From Maratus speciosus (Eukaryota; Arthropoda; Arachnida; Araneae; Salticidae), in assembly GCA_963932465.1 (NCBI GenBank), contig OZ010791.1, positions 325,085,283 to 325,149,282 of the forward strand: a DNA stretch of 64,000 bases, read 5' to 3'. Position 1 is the stretch's first letter. Each line of letters starts with the position of its first letter. The notes under the pieces were generated by a model. The model searched no databases. It was not told the DNA's origin and was given only the letters and a program-made list of their open reading frames with translations. Below are positions 36,418 through 47,746 of this stretch, piece by piece. A program made the translations under genes and the position numbers.

Positions 36418-36547
36418 ATTATTACTTTTTTCATAAATATATATATATATTTATTTACAAAGAAACGATTGTTGCTATGGTAACAATTAAGTGTTGACTG
36501 TCATTAAATGATTAAAGGAAGCCAAATCCCTACTAAGGTGCCATTTC

Positions 36548-37745
36548 TTGAAACAGGTACTTTCGTTGCCATATTTAAAGTCATCTGGCAGTAACTTTGC
36601 AACTAAATTTGTGTCTGGCAAACTATTTATAGGTTATCTGCTAGCCAAAGAGTAATATCTTGTAATTTTTCAGCTTGATAAAATGACGTAAAGATGACTT
36701 ATAATTTTTAAACTATAAAACACTCTTAAAACAGGCACTTTCGTTGCCATATTTAAAGCCGTCTGGCATTAACTTTGCAACCGAATTTGTGTCCGGTAAA
36801 TTAATTATAGGTTGTCTGCTAGCCAAAGTGTAATATCTTGTAAATTTTAAGCTTGATAAAATGACGTAAAGATGGCTTATAATTTTTAAACTATAAAACA
36901 CTCTTGAAACAGGCACTTTCGTTGCCATATTTAAAGCCGTCTAGCATTAACTTTCCAACCGAATTTGTGTCTGTCAAATTAATTATAGGTTTTCTGCTAG
37001 ACTAAGTTTAATATCTTGTTATTTTTTAACTTGATAAAATGACGTTAAGATGACTTGTAATTTTTAAACTGTAAAACACTTCGGAAACAGGCGCTTTCGT
37101 TGCCATATTTAAAGTCGTCCGGCATTAACTTTGCAACCGAATTTGTGTTCGGTAAATTAATTATAGGTTGTCTGCTAGCCAAAGTGTAATATCTTGTAAA
37201 TTTTAAGCTTGATAAAATGACGTAAAGATGGCTTATAATTTTTAAACTATAAAACACTCTTGAAACAGGCACTTTCGTTGCCATATTTAAAGCCGTCTAG
37301 CATTAACTTTGCAACCGAATTTGTGTCTGTCAAATTAATTATAGGTTTTCTGCTAGACTAAGTTTAATATCTTGTTATTTTTTAACTTGATAAATTGACG
37401 TAAAGATGACTTGTAATTTTTAAACTGGAAAACACTTCTGAAACAGGCGCTTTCGTTGACATATTTAAAGCCGTCCGGCATTAACTTTGCAACCGAATTT
37501 GTGTCTGGAAAATTAATTATAGGTTGTCTGTTAACCAAAGAGTAATATGTTACCTATAAATGTGGATCTGGCAGGGTCTTAGTGACATTGGTAACGTCTG
37601 GTAATAATGGATTAATATCAGAAATAGTTAGTAGAAACAGATGTTATGAACAAAAATCATGCTAAAAGGACGTAATTTTGAAGTTTTTTGACCTGCATAA
37701 CCCCTTCTCCCGCAGGTAAACACAACGTCTCCTGACTGCCAGACC
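36548..37745 (-). repeat. Right arm of the giant inverted repeat: ~175-bp satellite, 6 units, plus tip
   Basis: It is the reverse complement of 30439..32500 with fewer units. The phrase gaaacaggcRctttcgttgcc recurs near 36551, 36730, 36909, 37085, 37265 and 37440. The tip ends in CTGCCAGACC at 37736-37745, which mirrors GGTCTGGCAG at 30439. Units 2-3 and 4-5 look like a higher-order pair, because the variant tctgtcaaattaattataggtttt alternates with the normal unit. The tip overlaps the start of the 1.3-kb duplication. Confidence 0.9.
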
Positions 37746-38848
37746 GCCCGCAAACGTACTACACCATAAAATGGAAGAACATATAGAAAAATGAGCCTTG
37801 ATAAAATGAGGTAATTTTGAAGTTTTTTGACCTGCATAACCCCTCTTCCCGCAGTTAAACGCAACATCTCCTGACTGCCATACCACCCGCAAACGAACTA
37901 CACCATAAATTGGAAGAACATATAGAAAAATGCGCCTTGATAATATCAGGTGACGAAAACGTTGCTAGCTCTTAGATTGTTATTTTTATGAGTGTAGCTA
38001 CAATCGTTCGGCAATTAAAAGCATTGTTAGGACTTTAGTGGGCACCCTGTATAATGCATTGCAAATAATGTGTTAAACATATTTATTTTACAGTTAAGTA
38101 AAAAACAATTTAATCCACACATGTAAATTAACATTAATTTCTTTTTTTTTATTTTTGCCTACTCAGATTTTTTTCGAGAAATTTGTGTAGACATCCTGAT
38201 TTCTTTTTTTTTTTTTTTTTTTTTAATAAAATCATTTTTTTTAAAAATCTCTAATGTTTTGTGGTACCCTGTAAAATATATAAAAGCTACTAAAATTATT
38301 TTCGATTGAAAAATGCTGTTGTATGAATAAATAAACCAAATAATTTATATTCAATTTGAAATAAAATTTGAGCATATAGACGGTAATGTAATCGAATATT
38401 TTATGTGTCCCTGTAAAAGAAATATAACTGCTACGCACTTTGCTTTCAATTTAAAAAATGATTTTGTGTGTCTCAATAATCTATAGTAATTTTGTAGAAA
38501 TTTAATTAAAATTTCTGCTTTTTAGCAACAATCTTTCCGTAATTTTTTGTGTGGCCCAGTAATAAATGCATAATTTCTACGTTTGTCAAATCATAATTTA
38601 GTAGAATTTTCATCGGAAAAACACATGTAGGCAAAGTTTTCAGCTCAATCAGATAATTGAAAGTGGCTTAAAATTGTCCTCCAAGATTTGAACTAATATT
38701 TTATGTGTCCCTGTAATAAAATCGTAACTTCTATGTTCCATAAATTGTAATAATATTGAATTGTCATTATAATTAAATATCCTGAGCAAACTTTCAGCTC
38801 AATTAGATTATTGAAATTGGTTTAAAATTCACTTGCAAGTTTCAATCT
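37543..38848. repeat. 1.3-kb tandem duplication, unit 1
   Basis: It is nearly identical to 38882..40319. It begins TAATATGTTACCTATAAATG, contains two ~137-bp sub-repeats (gtaattttgaagttttttga, cctgcataacccc, cgcaaacgRactacacc), then a shared non-coding tail with gggcaccctgtataatgc and the phrase ttttatgtgtccctgtaa repeated several times. Small minus-strand open frames across the sub-repeats have no known similarity. Confidence 0.9.
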
Positions 38849-38881
38849 TATGTTACATATTAGTTACCATTTATAGGTAAC

Positions 38882-40319
38882 TAATATGTTACCTATAAAT
38901 GTGGATCTGGCAGGATCTTAGTGACATTGGTAACGTCTGGTAATAATGGATTAATATCACAAATAGTTAGTAGAAACAGATGTTATGAACAACAATCATG
39001 CTAAAAGGACGTAATTTTGAAGTTTTTTGACCTGCATAACCCCTTCTCCCGCAGGTAAACACAACGTCTCCTGACTGCCAGACCGCCCGCAAACGTACTA
39101 CACCATAAAATGGAAGAACATATAGAAAAATGAGCCTTGATAAAATGAGGTAATTTTGAAGTTTTTTGACCTGCATAACCCCTCTTTCCGCTGGTAAACT
39201 CAACGTCTCCTGACTGCCAGACTGCCCGCAAACATACTACACCATAAATCGGAAAAAATATATAGAAAAACGAGCCTTGAAAAAATGACGTAATTTTGAA
39301 GTTTTTTGACCTGCATAACCCCTCTTCTCCAGTTAAACGCAACATCGCCTGACTGCCATACCGCCCGCAAACGAACTACACCATAAATTGGAAGAACATA
39401 TAGAAAAAGGCGCCTTGATAATATCAGGTGACGAAAACGTTGCTAGCTCTTAGATTGTTATTTTTATGAGTGTGGCTACAATCGTTCGGCAATTAAAAGC
39501 ATTGTTAGGACTTTAGTGGGCACCCTGTATAATGCATTGCAAATAATGTGTTAAACATATTTATTTTACAGTTAATTAAAAAAGAATTTAATGCACACAT
39601 GTAAATTAACATTAATTTCTTTTTTTTTAATTTTTGCCTACTCAGATTTTTTCGAGAAATTTGTGTAGACATCCTGATTTCTTTTTTTTTTTTTAATAAA
39701 ATCATTTTTTTAAAAAATCTCTAATGTGTTGTGGTACCCTGTAAAATATATAAAAGCTACTAAAATTATTTTCGATTGAAAAAATGCTGTTGTATGAATA
39801 AATAAACCAAATAATTTATATTCAATTTGAAATAAAATTTCAGCATATAGACGGTAATGTATTCGAATATTTTATGTGTCCCTGTAAAAGAAATATAACT
39901 GCTACGCACTTTGTTTTCAATTTAAAAAATGATTTTGTGTGTCTCAATAATCTATAGTAATTTTGTAGAAATTTAATTAAAATTTCTGCTTTTTAGCAAC
40001 AATCTTTCCGTAATTTTTTGTGTGGTCCAGTAATAAATGCATAATTTCTACGTTTGTCAAATCATAATTTAATAGAATTTTCATCGGAAAAACACATGTA
40101 GGCAAAGTTTTCAGCTCAATCAGATAATTGAAAGTGGCTTAAAATTGTCCTCCAAGATTTGAACTAATATTTTATGCGTCCCTGTAATAAAATCATAACT
40201 TCTATGTTCCATAAATTGTAATAATATTGAATTGTCATTATAATTAAATATCCTGAGCAAACTTTCAGCTCAATTAGATTATTGAAATTGGTTTAAAATT
40301 CACTTGCAAGTTTCAATCT
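38882..40319. repeat. 1.3-kb tandem duplication, unit 2
   Basis: It matches unit 1 with few differences but carries three rather than two of the ~137-bp sub-repeats, which explains the extra length. The last shared phrase is gcaagtttcaatct. The linker before it (38850-38885) contains a small palindrome around ttacctataaatggtaact. Confidence 0.9.
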
Positions 40320-41029
40320 AAATTTTTGTGAAGCCCTGTAGAAACAGTATTCTAAGCAAACTTCTACATTATTTTAATCATAATAATATTGTATTTTCAT
40401 TCGACTTACACATGTATTCATTGTCTCGGTTCAATAGGATAATTAAAAGTGATTTAAATTTGATTTGCAAGATTTCAACTAAACATACATACACGTACTG
40501 AAAGTTAATATGATGCTTGTTTATTAATAAAAACTTACTGTTCTGGAGCTATCTGGAGGAGTTTGTTTAATTTTTCAATATTTTAGGAATTGCACTTTGA
40601 TTTTAAAAAATGCTTTTTGCTGAGTAATGCTGTATAATTTGTTAAAAGTCAAGATGAAATTTGTAAACAGCATCAAGGATCATCCAAAATTTTAACCTTT
40701 GTAAAAAGCGGTAAAGCGGGTTTAATATCGCTTATTTTCAAACAAAAATGTGTTAAATCGGACATTGATAAAGCTGTGACAGTAGATCGGCAAACTCATG
40801 CTTTCAAATAAAACAGAATAGTCACGACGTGCTCTCAAACTTAGAGGAAGCTAGTGCAACTTTTGAAACTCTCTCAAACCAACTGTGCAAATGGCTACTT
40901 TACAGTCACAATTAATCAACACGTCTGATTTTTTACCCCAAAACTAGTACGGATCACTAAAATACAGACATTCAGCTACCAGTATACGCGATTTTTCAAA
41001 TTCTGAGATAATAGAAAAATGGATTTTGT
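40320..41029. other. AT-rich spacer
   Basis: No gene was seen. It may include the unresolved left end of the Tc1-like element that follows. Confidence 0.4.
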
Positions 41030-41875
41030 CCACCTAGATCATCAAAACGTCCCACTGTGCGTCCCAAAGATTTTTCATAGGGTTCACCCTGATTTGGCCA
41101 TGACAAAACATTTTTTTTTCTTTTTTAAACCATAGATGGGTGGATTTAGAGACATGGCAAGAAGTATTGTTTAAAAATCCTGTTAGCGCCACCTAAAAAG
41201 CGTCAAACGGTACCAAATGATAATATAACATAGCCTGATACTACGCATCGTTCATGCTTCCCGAAATTCAGGTTAAATCGCATAATACATCATGATTAGA
41301 AGCTTGCCAAATACTTACTGATCCTCCTCCCATTTGTCGACTAAAGAATTGTTTCGGCTCCTTCCTCAAATCGTGCCAATAGTGTTCATAACGATCCGGA
41401 CTGTCAAGATTAATTTTTTTTTTTTTTTTTTTTTTTTGCGTCTGAAAATATCACTTTTTTCCATTTCTTGTCTCATGACATGACATTTTTAGCCCATTTC
41501 ATCATTTCTTCTTTAGGATGTTTCTTTAACCTCGGTTTTTTGAACAGTTTCATACTTTTTGCATTACTATTTGATTTCTGACTCTTCCAAACTGTTACGT
41601 GTGAAGTTCTTTTGCTGAAACTGTTCGAAATTTCCCGAGTGGAAAGACTTTGATTTGGTAATCGAAATATTTGTCGACCATCCCGTGCTCTCAAAATCCA
41701 CTTTCTTCCAGATCGTTTAATTTTATTTGCATATTTATTTTCTATTCATTTCAATGTGAATGGTAGTTTTAGAAAGCTGCATTAACCGGTCTATGTCTCG
41801 TTCAGATTTACCAGCACCCTTATAAAACCAAATTTTTCTTACTTCGGTCGTAAACAACTCTTTACCCCGCGGCAT
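41030..41875 (-). pseudogene. Tc1-like transposase pseudogene
   Basis: On the minus strand the frame starts MPRGKELFTTEVRKIWFYKG (ATG at 41875) and AGKSERDIDRLMQLSKTTIH, a helix-turn-helix DNA-binding start typical of Tc1-like transposases. Later pieces are RNDEMG..KWAKNV, SDIFRRKK, VRIVMNTIGTI and NNSLVDKWEED. These line up with the FSDEKKFNLDGPDG..YW..GGG region of the family in shifted frames. Near 41090 are WPNQ and VNPMKNLWD, where the family has SPDLNPIENLW, so the third catalytic acidic residue reads Lys and the frame is shifted. A T18 run (41410-41437) has grown inside the coding region. It is dead. Confidence 0.75.
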
Positions 41876-42214
41876 CTTCAAATATATCGTAAATGACACT
41901 ACCCAAACCTGCACCTTTGCTTCTCGGGAATACTTTCACGATATACAAACGCGTACATTTTATGATGATTCGGATGTGACGTATAATATGCTAATTTCCT
42001 CAGGTGGTCGTATAATTTCTTAACAGTCACCTTTTTTATGTTTTAAAAAATTAAAAGATTTTAATAAATTGTATTTTAAATTTTAATGTAGCAATTATAA
42101 CAAAAAACGTTCTACTCTCAATTTTAAATACACACGCTAAAAACTTGCATGTTGTGTCTCCTTCTTCAAAGGTGCACCAATTCATTAGTGGTCTTATAAT
42201 TTCTTAACGCACTG
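41876..42214 (-). mobile_element. 5' untranslated region and TIR of the Tc1-like element
   Basis: The right edge reads cttataatttcttaacgcactg followed by TA (42215-42216), so the element starts CAGTGCGTTAAGAAATTATA. A partial internal repeat of that end (tcgtataatttcttaacag) lies at 42010-42027. No matching opposite end was found, so the element is truncated on its left side. Confidence 0.6.
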
Positions 42215-42791
42215 TAGATGTTTCAATCAATTGGATTAAGCAAAGTTGCTAAAAAAAAGGCATGAAACCTTTGACACTGAGATAAATAAGTTTGTGCAGA
42301 TGTCTACAGCAAATTGGCTATCATTGTATCGCTCAGTTGAATGGATTCGAAAAAACTGGCCCGTACTGGTTAATGTGTTGATTCAAGAAAGCAGCGCTCA
42401 GTGCTGTTGTCGTAAAAAAATCCAGAGGATATACGCTATGAGCTGAGGGTAAACACACTAGAGAGTTTCTTACTTTATAAATTTATTTGATAAATGGAGG
42501 ATATACGGAATTCCTTTAAAAAATCCCGAAAGTATACGGAGTATACCACCGATTTTCACCAATGTTTTACCAACGATTTTCACCAATGTTTCACCGATTT
42601 TACCAATTTTCAAAACTATGGGATAAAAGAAACTGAATCAAGTTTTTCATTACAATCATCTTATACATTTGTATGATACAGACATTTATTTATCTGAGGT
42701 ATTGACAAAATTGAAATTATTTAAAAGTTTCTTGAGTGCTCGCTGTAGAACCGTGAATTTAGGGGTTAAAAAGGGAAAGAAAAAAGAAGAA
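42215..42791. other. AT-rich spacer with a short tandem phrase
   Basis: Bases 42550-42615 repeat cgattttcaccaatgttt about three times imperfectly. No gene was seen. Confidence 0.5.
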
Positions 42792-42930
42792 GAAATTAAT
42801 AGGAAATCCTCCTTAAAAGGAGAATAAATTAATAGGAAATTCTCCTTAAAAGGAGAATAAATTAATAGGAAATTCTTCTTAAAAAGTGAATAAATTAATA
42901 GGAAATTCTCCTTAAAAGGAGAATATATTA
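42792..42930. repeat. 33-bp tandem repeat, about 4 copies
   Basis: The unit is taggaaattctccttaaaa plus ggagaataaattaa. Each unit holds the perfect palindrome TCTCCTTAAAAGGAGA (weaker in the third). Because 33 is a multiple of three, the minus strand reads as an 11-residue repeat (NFLLIYSPFKE) in an 86-codon frame. There is no other sign of coding. Confidence 0.9.
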
Positions 42931-43689
42931 TTTCCAAAGATTTCATTTCAGAAAACGATTTGCAGAAACTTTATCCTATAAAATGGAACATGGTAAAATT
43001 TGCTAAAATATTAGTGCTACATTCAGTAAACTATGAGAGAGGCTTCGGTGTGATGGACACAACAAAAACTAAATTGAGAAATCGGATATCTATAGGAAAT
43101 GTCAAAAATTTCATTTTAATATATGTTAACAGGTTCAATAGGTAACAGAACAATTTCGAAACAGTCTTTAGGCTTCAATGAAAAGCCTATGAAATTTAGA
43201 AAAACAAAGTTTTCGGTACATATTTTGTTGAATATATTTTGAATTTTTCAGAAATCATTGAATGTAATATCTTAAAATCCTGAATAAACAGGGATTGAAA
43301 ATTTTATTTCATACACTTTTAATGAATTAAATCGGGCTTGGAATTTCTTCATAAATTTTGCTAACATTTTAGATTATAGTTTATTCAGAATACATTTGGT
43401 AAATATTTAGAATAGAATAGATTTGGATATTTTTTTAATTTTCTGTAAGGAATAATTAAATTGAGATGAATAACTGAGCTACAGAAAAAAATTAGGTTAT
43501 CATAGAACATATCTAAAAAAGGTGTGTGGGGGGGGGTTGCATAAAGAGGTTAAAGGTTGAATTTCCAATGTTTCACGACGAACTTATTTTGCTAACATTT
43601 TTTTTTCCATTTGGCGAAAGTTTTTTTCTTTCTGATTAGCCAAATTGCTAACGTTGGTAAAAAGTCAGCGAGAACCCTGATTGTGACCA
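42931..43689. other. AT-rich spacer
   Basis: A G9 run lies near 43527-43535. No gene was seen. Confidence 0.4.
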
Positions 43690-45560
43690 TTTGTTTTTAT
43701 CATTTCTGTACTATGGTGTCCAACACCACCAGAGTTCCTGATCATTTAAACTAGTTATATTTCATCTCAAGATAACACTTCAACAGAGTTCTCAATTCCT
43801 GGACTGTAATTCCAAAAACACGAATAAAATAATGTCTTTGTTTCTTCTACTCTGTTCTTGATAAACAAATTTAATTTTCGAGGGTATTTCTTGATCTATT
43901 TAAGAAAAAATCATGAAATCAGATCAGAATATTATCTCAAGTTCATTGGCAGATTCCAACGCAGTGAAATGTTATGGAGCAGCCTGTATTCAATAACTGC
44001 AGGAAGAAGCACCGATCTCGGCATAGTTATATGCTAAAATGGTTTAACTTTATTTTAGAAATGACTAAATTTGAATGGTATTTTCCGTCAGCGTTGTGAA
44101 AAATTACATAAATTACTACCCTTTAACCTCGTTTCTGGTATTTAAAAATTGTGGATCTGGCATTATGTAAACTCTTCCATTCATTACATTGAGAGCACGG
44201 AGAACTCTTTCAACTGAAAAGTCTTCACATAAATCATGGAATATGTCTAGTTGTAAGGCACCATACTAGTCGAGATTTTTCTTCTAAATGTCTGAGCTAG
44301 TACTTCAGCTCGAACTGAAATTGGTAATATTATGATCCGAGGATCATAGATTTTTTCTACCTTTCTTACAATGCCTCTTTTATTAAATATATACTAAATA
44401 ATAAAGTTTTTGTTATCTTTATTTTCAAAGGGATCACCACTTCCAATGCTTAAAAAAATACCAATTAAATTCCACAACTGTCAAAGGATCTTGCAAGAAG
44501 TGTATTCGTTGTTACCGTATTTTTTAAATTAAGTCTTGCAATGATTGTACATTTGCTCTCCATTTTCTGATATTGAAGCCTGCCTCACCTAAAATAAACA
44601 TCATTTGTTAATGACTGACGTAAACTAAATTTATATAGTCTTAGTTGGGAATCGGATCCTTTACTTGCATCGTACAGTTTTAAATACTGAAGGTAGCTGG
44701 ATAAATATCTTTGTATTTCTTAATATTCAGTTTATTCTCATATATAGTAAAAATGTGCTTGATAATTCCCATAACTTGCCGGTGTCATCATTAAAATTTT
44801 TGGTTCAGCGTCTAAATTTTCTGTAATCCATAGAAATCGAAAGGCATCTCTTCATTCTAGCGCTAAGGCTATTTGCAAAAATGTACCTTCTATATCTGCT
44901 TTATGGCAACCTTATTTTGACGGAACTGCAAAAGAAATATTACAATGAAATTCGGTACTTAACTCAAACAGCCTTTAAGCTATAGAAAATTAGCTTGATT
45001 TGTTTTAATTCTATAAAATTCGCTCCGGGGTTCAAAGGAGTTAGACTTAAAAGTTTGTTTACATTTTATCTTAACATATTGTCGTTTTTACCGAATCTGT
45101 CTTCTGACAATCCGCTGGTGACATCATAATTATTTTGCGTTAAATCTAACATTTGAATACACTTTAAATCTGTTTCTTTGCAGAAATTATTTAAGTAATT
45201 TATCTTCTCTACATTGGATAATTTTATATTCGCATTTATAGCTACTTCAGATTGTCCCTATAATTCCTACCATTTTTTATACTAGTTGTCGTAAGCCACT
45301 ATAATCAACTTCGGCAATATTACATGGGAAGAACAAACATTCTTTAATTCTCTAAGCCCTGTTGTCAATACTATAGATATTTTTTTTAGATATCGTTAGA
45401 AACATTCTGCCTTCAATGTCTTTAAATTATAGCTTTATCTTTTGTAACCTCTTCGCGATACTTTTGACTGAATCCTACCTCTTTTTTAAATGTGTCTAAG
45501 TTATATATAAGTGTCTGAAGTTGTAATTCTAAATTAAGCACTTATTCTTCAATTTAAATT
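43690..45560 (-). pseudogene. BEL/Pao retrotransposon remnant, internally deleted
   Basis: Reading the minus strand: a coiled Gag N-terminus (LNLELQLQTLIYNLDTFKKE, near 45520), the Gag core (LSNVEKINYLNNFCKETDLK, QNNYDVTSGLSEDRFGKNDN, 45225-45080), then reverse transcriptase pieces ADIEGTFLQIALALE and FRFLWITENL (44900-44820), LGEAGFNIRKWRANVQSL (44590) and KRGIVRKVEKIYDPRIIILP (44380). These correspond to conserved BEL/Pao Gag and RT blocks (for example the RKWxSN and KRxVLSxxxxxFDPLG motifs). Protease and the first half of RT are missing between the blocks. There are many stops and frameshifts. No LTRs were found. It is an old dead copy, and the downstream limit is uncertain. Confidence 0.7.
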
Positions 45561-45910
45561 AACTGATTTAAGATCTTGAACTTCATTATTATCACTTTCG
45601 TCTCGCGTAAATTACTCAGTTATTTTGTTAGTAATCTTAGTTTGTTCAAAGAGAATTACGCGTGCGTTTTGATATATCCAGTTCGGCAGGTTGTGATATA
45701 TTTATCATGGGTTATCGCGCACACTAAAATAAAACACCGAAATCAGAAGAAAATAATAATTAATAACAAAAATGTATCTAACTTAAATAATCCCTTTTGA
45801 CTTTTTCAGAGCTTAAAAAATATTCTGAAGTCAGTTTTAACTAATAAACAATACATTATTATGCGATAAGATACACGTTTTTACATTGACGACGAACACC
45901 CAACTATATA
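45561..45910. other. AT-rich spacer
   Basis: Nothing was recognised. Confidence 0.4.
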
Positions 45911-47650
45911 CCGGGTGTCCGGTCTCAACAGTGTCCAATGGCTAATTCCTAAACCGTTAGTCATAGACATATATTTCCAATTACAAAAATGTTTAAAATC
46001 AGGTAAACAAATATTTTAAAAGCTATATGGGTCAATAAAAACATTTCTTAAAAAATTACGAAATTTAAATTTTTATACGGTTCCCCTGTCCTATAAGTTA
46101 TATTTAGTAAAATTTTCCTTTTACACTAACAAGTAATACACAAAAAGTCCCGTTATTCTACAATTAAAATTGACCGAGTAATAGCTGTTTAAAGTTGAAG
46201 CATATTTTTTGCAGCAAATTGGGGGTCATTCACAAATTTAGTCGAAATATAATTTCGTCAGATATATTAAAAAAATGGTAAAGAGTAAAATTAACATTGC
46301 AATATAAATTTGAAATATTTAATTATTCTGACATATTAATGCAAAATATACAATTTGCAATAAACATTTAAGAAGATAGAAAAAACAGAATTTTTGTTAA
46401 ATAAAATGATGCTAAATTAACAGCCTCAATGTTTTAGAAAATAATGCGTATTTTAAAATATTATTAGATTACACTAGCTAGCAAAAGTTGGGTTATTTCA
46501 TGTTTTTTAGCCATTGATAATTGATTCTTTTGTATTCTGTACCGCTGAATATGAAATTGACCTTCATTTTTAAACATCACATCAGTATTTTTCGCAAATT
46601 TCAAAGTTAAAAAGTTCAAATTTAAAACTGAGTTTCCTCCTTCATCTCATCGGACCACTCAGCTATTTAGATGTTAGAATCCCAGGATAAGCAAAAATAT
46701 CAAATAAATTATTGAATAAAATAAAATAAAACAAAATAAAACAAAACAAAATAAAATAAAACAAAAAAAGTTTTACATATGTTTTATAGATTCAGTGCTA
46801 AAAATTACATAAAAGTTAAAAAAACCGACATTCGCAGTCTTGTATTATCTAATCTAAAACTTTTTCTTAAACTTCTTGGCGGTAATCTATCCGAAATTGT
46901 TTGCGTTATCCTGTAAAATAAGTGTAAATGGTAACCACCGAAAATCATAATAATATTAGATTGTTATTGGATTTGCGCCAGTATGTAACATGTAATCTCG
47001 ATCGGATATTTAAATGTCACTTAAAGTTCGAGTACAAATTTTGAACTGGAAAAACCTATATACGATCGTTGAAGTAACATAAAAAGAGCATAATTTTTGT
47101 TATCAAGTAACATAATTTTTGTTAAAAGAAATCATAAAAGAAACAGTCTCAAATTCTGACAAAATAAAGCATATGTTATTTTAGCCAATCTAAAATTTAA
47201 CAAATGTTAACTTAATCGTAATACTTGTACGATTTTTTTCAAAGCGCAGATACACATGAAATAAGATCTTCGAATACTTTAAACACTTGATATGTGACCC
47301 CTCAAAGCCAAGCCGAACTCATTTGTTTTCAGAGCAGAAAAGTGGCATAAGTCATGCATTTTCAAAGTTTTATAACTCGCTCAATTTTAGTGTTATATGA
47401 ATGGGATTTTTTTTTTTTTTTGTCTTACTTGTCAGTGCAATAGGAAAATTTTACTAAATATAACTTATAGGACCGGGTGACTGTATAAAAATTTAAATTT
47501 TGTAATTTTTTAAGAAATGTTTTTGTTGACCCAAATCGCTTTTAAAATACTTCTTTATCTGATTTAAAACAATTTTGTAACTGGAACTATATGTCTATGA
47601 CTAATGGTTTAGGAATTAGCCATTGGACACCGCTGAGACCGGACACTCTG
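45911..47650. mobile_element. Long-TIR element C, copy 2, 1.74 kb
   Basis: TA at 45909-45910 and 47651-47652 flanks ends CCGGGTGTCCGGTCTCAACA and its near complement (..GAGACCGGACACTCTG). The inverted repeats extend over about 300 bp (aattcctaaaccgttagtca..aattacgaaatttaaattttt). The interior matches copy 1. An AAAAT/AAAAC microsatellite (46718-46768) sits where copy 1 carries its Helitron. No transposase is visible. The TA duplication and CAGRGTGTCC-like tip suggest a mariner-mobilised non-autonomous family. Confidence 0.8.
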
Positions 47651-47746
47651 TATAAAGAAAAAATAAACGTAACTGTCAGTTGAAAGTTCAACTCGCGAAA
47701 CGCGAACTCTAAGGCGTTTTGTCACCCCACAATCTTTTACGATCTA

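Larger units (their letters stand above)
32570..36445 (-). mobile_element. Naiad-like Penelope element (N-terminal GIY-YIG), degenerate
   Basis: It lies between two short TA microsatellites (32565-32575 and 36438-36452) in the spacer of the giant inverted repeat. Reading on the minus strand: a short N-terminal stretch, a Cys-rich zinc segment, a GIY-YIG endonuclease, a CxC linker, and a Penelope-type reverse transcriptase. This is the reverse of the canonical order (RT then endonuclease). It fits the described Naiad/Chlamys class of permuted Penelope-like elements, for which insertion near microsatellites and selenocysteine codons in spiders have been reported. The coding parts are listed separately. 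Confidence 0.75.

Noticed and set aside
37628..39345. Minus-strand frames such as KTSKLRPFSM..
   Set aside because: They follow the 137-bp sub-repeats of the duplication and share no similarity with known proteins.
42792..42930. CRISPR-like array
   Set aside because: The repeats are directly adjacent with no unique spacers, and the genome is eukaryotic. It is a minisatellite.
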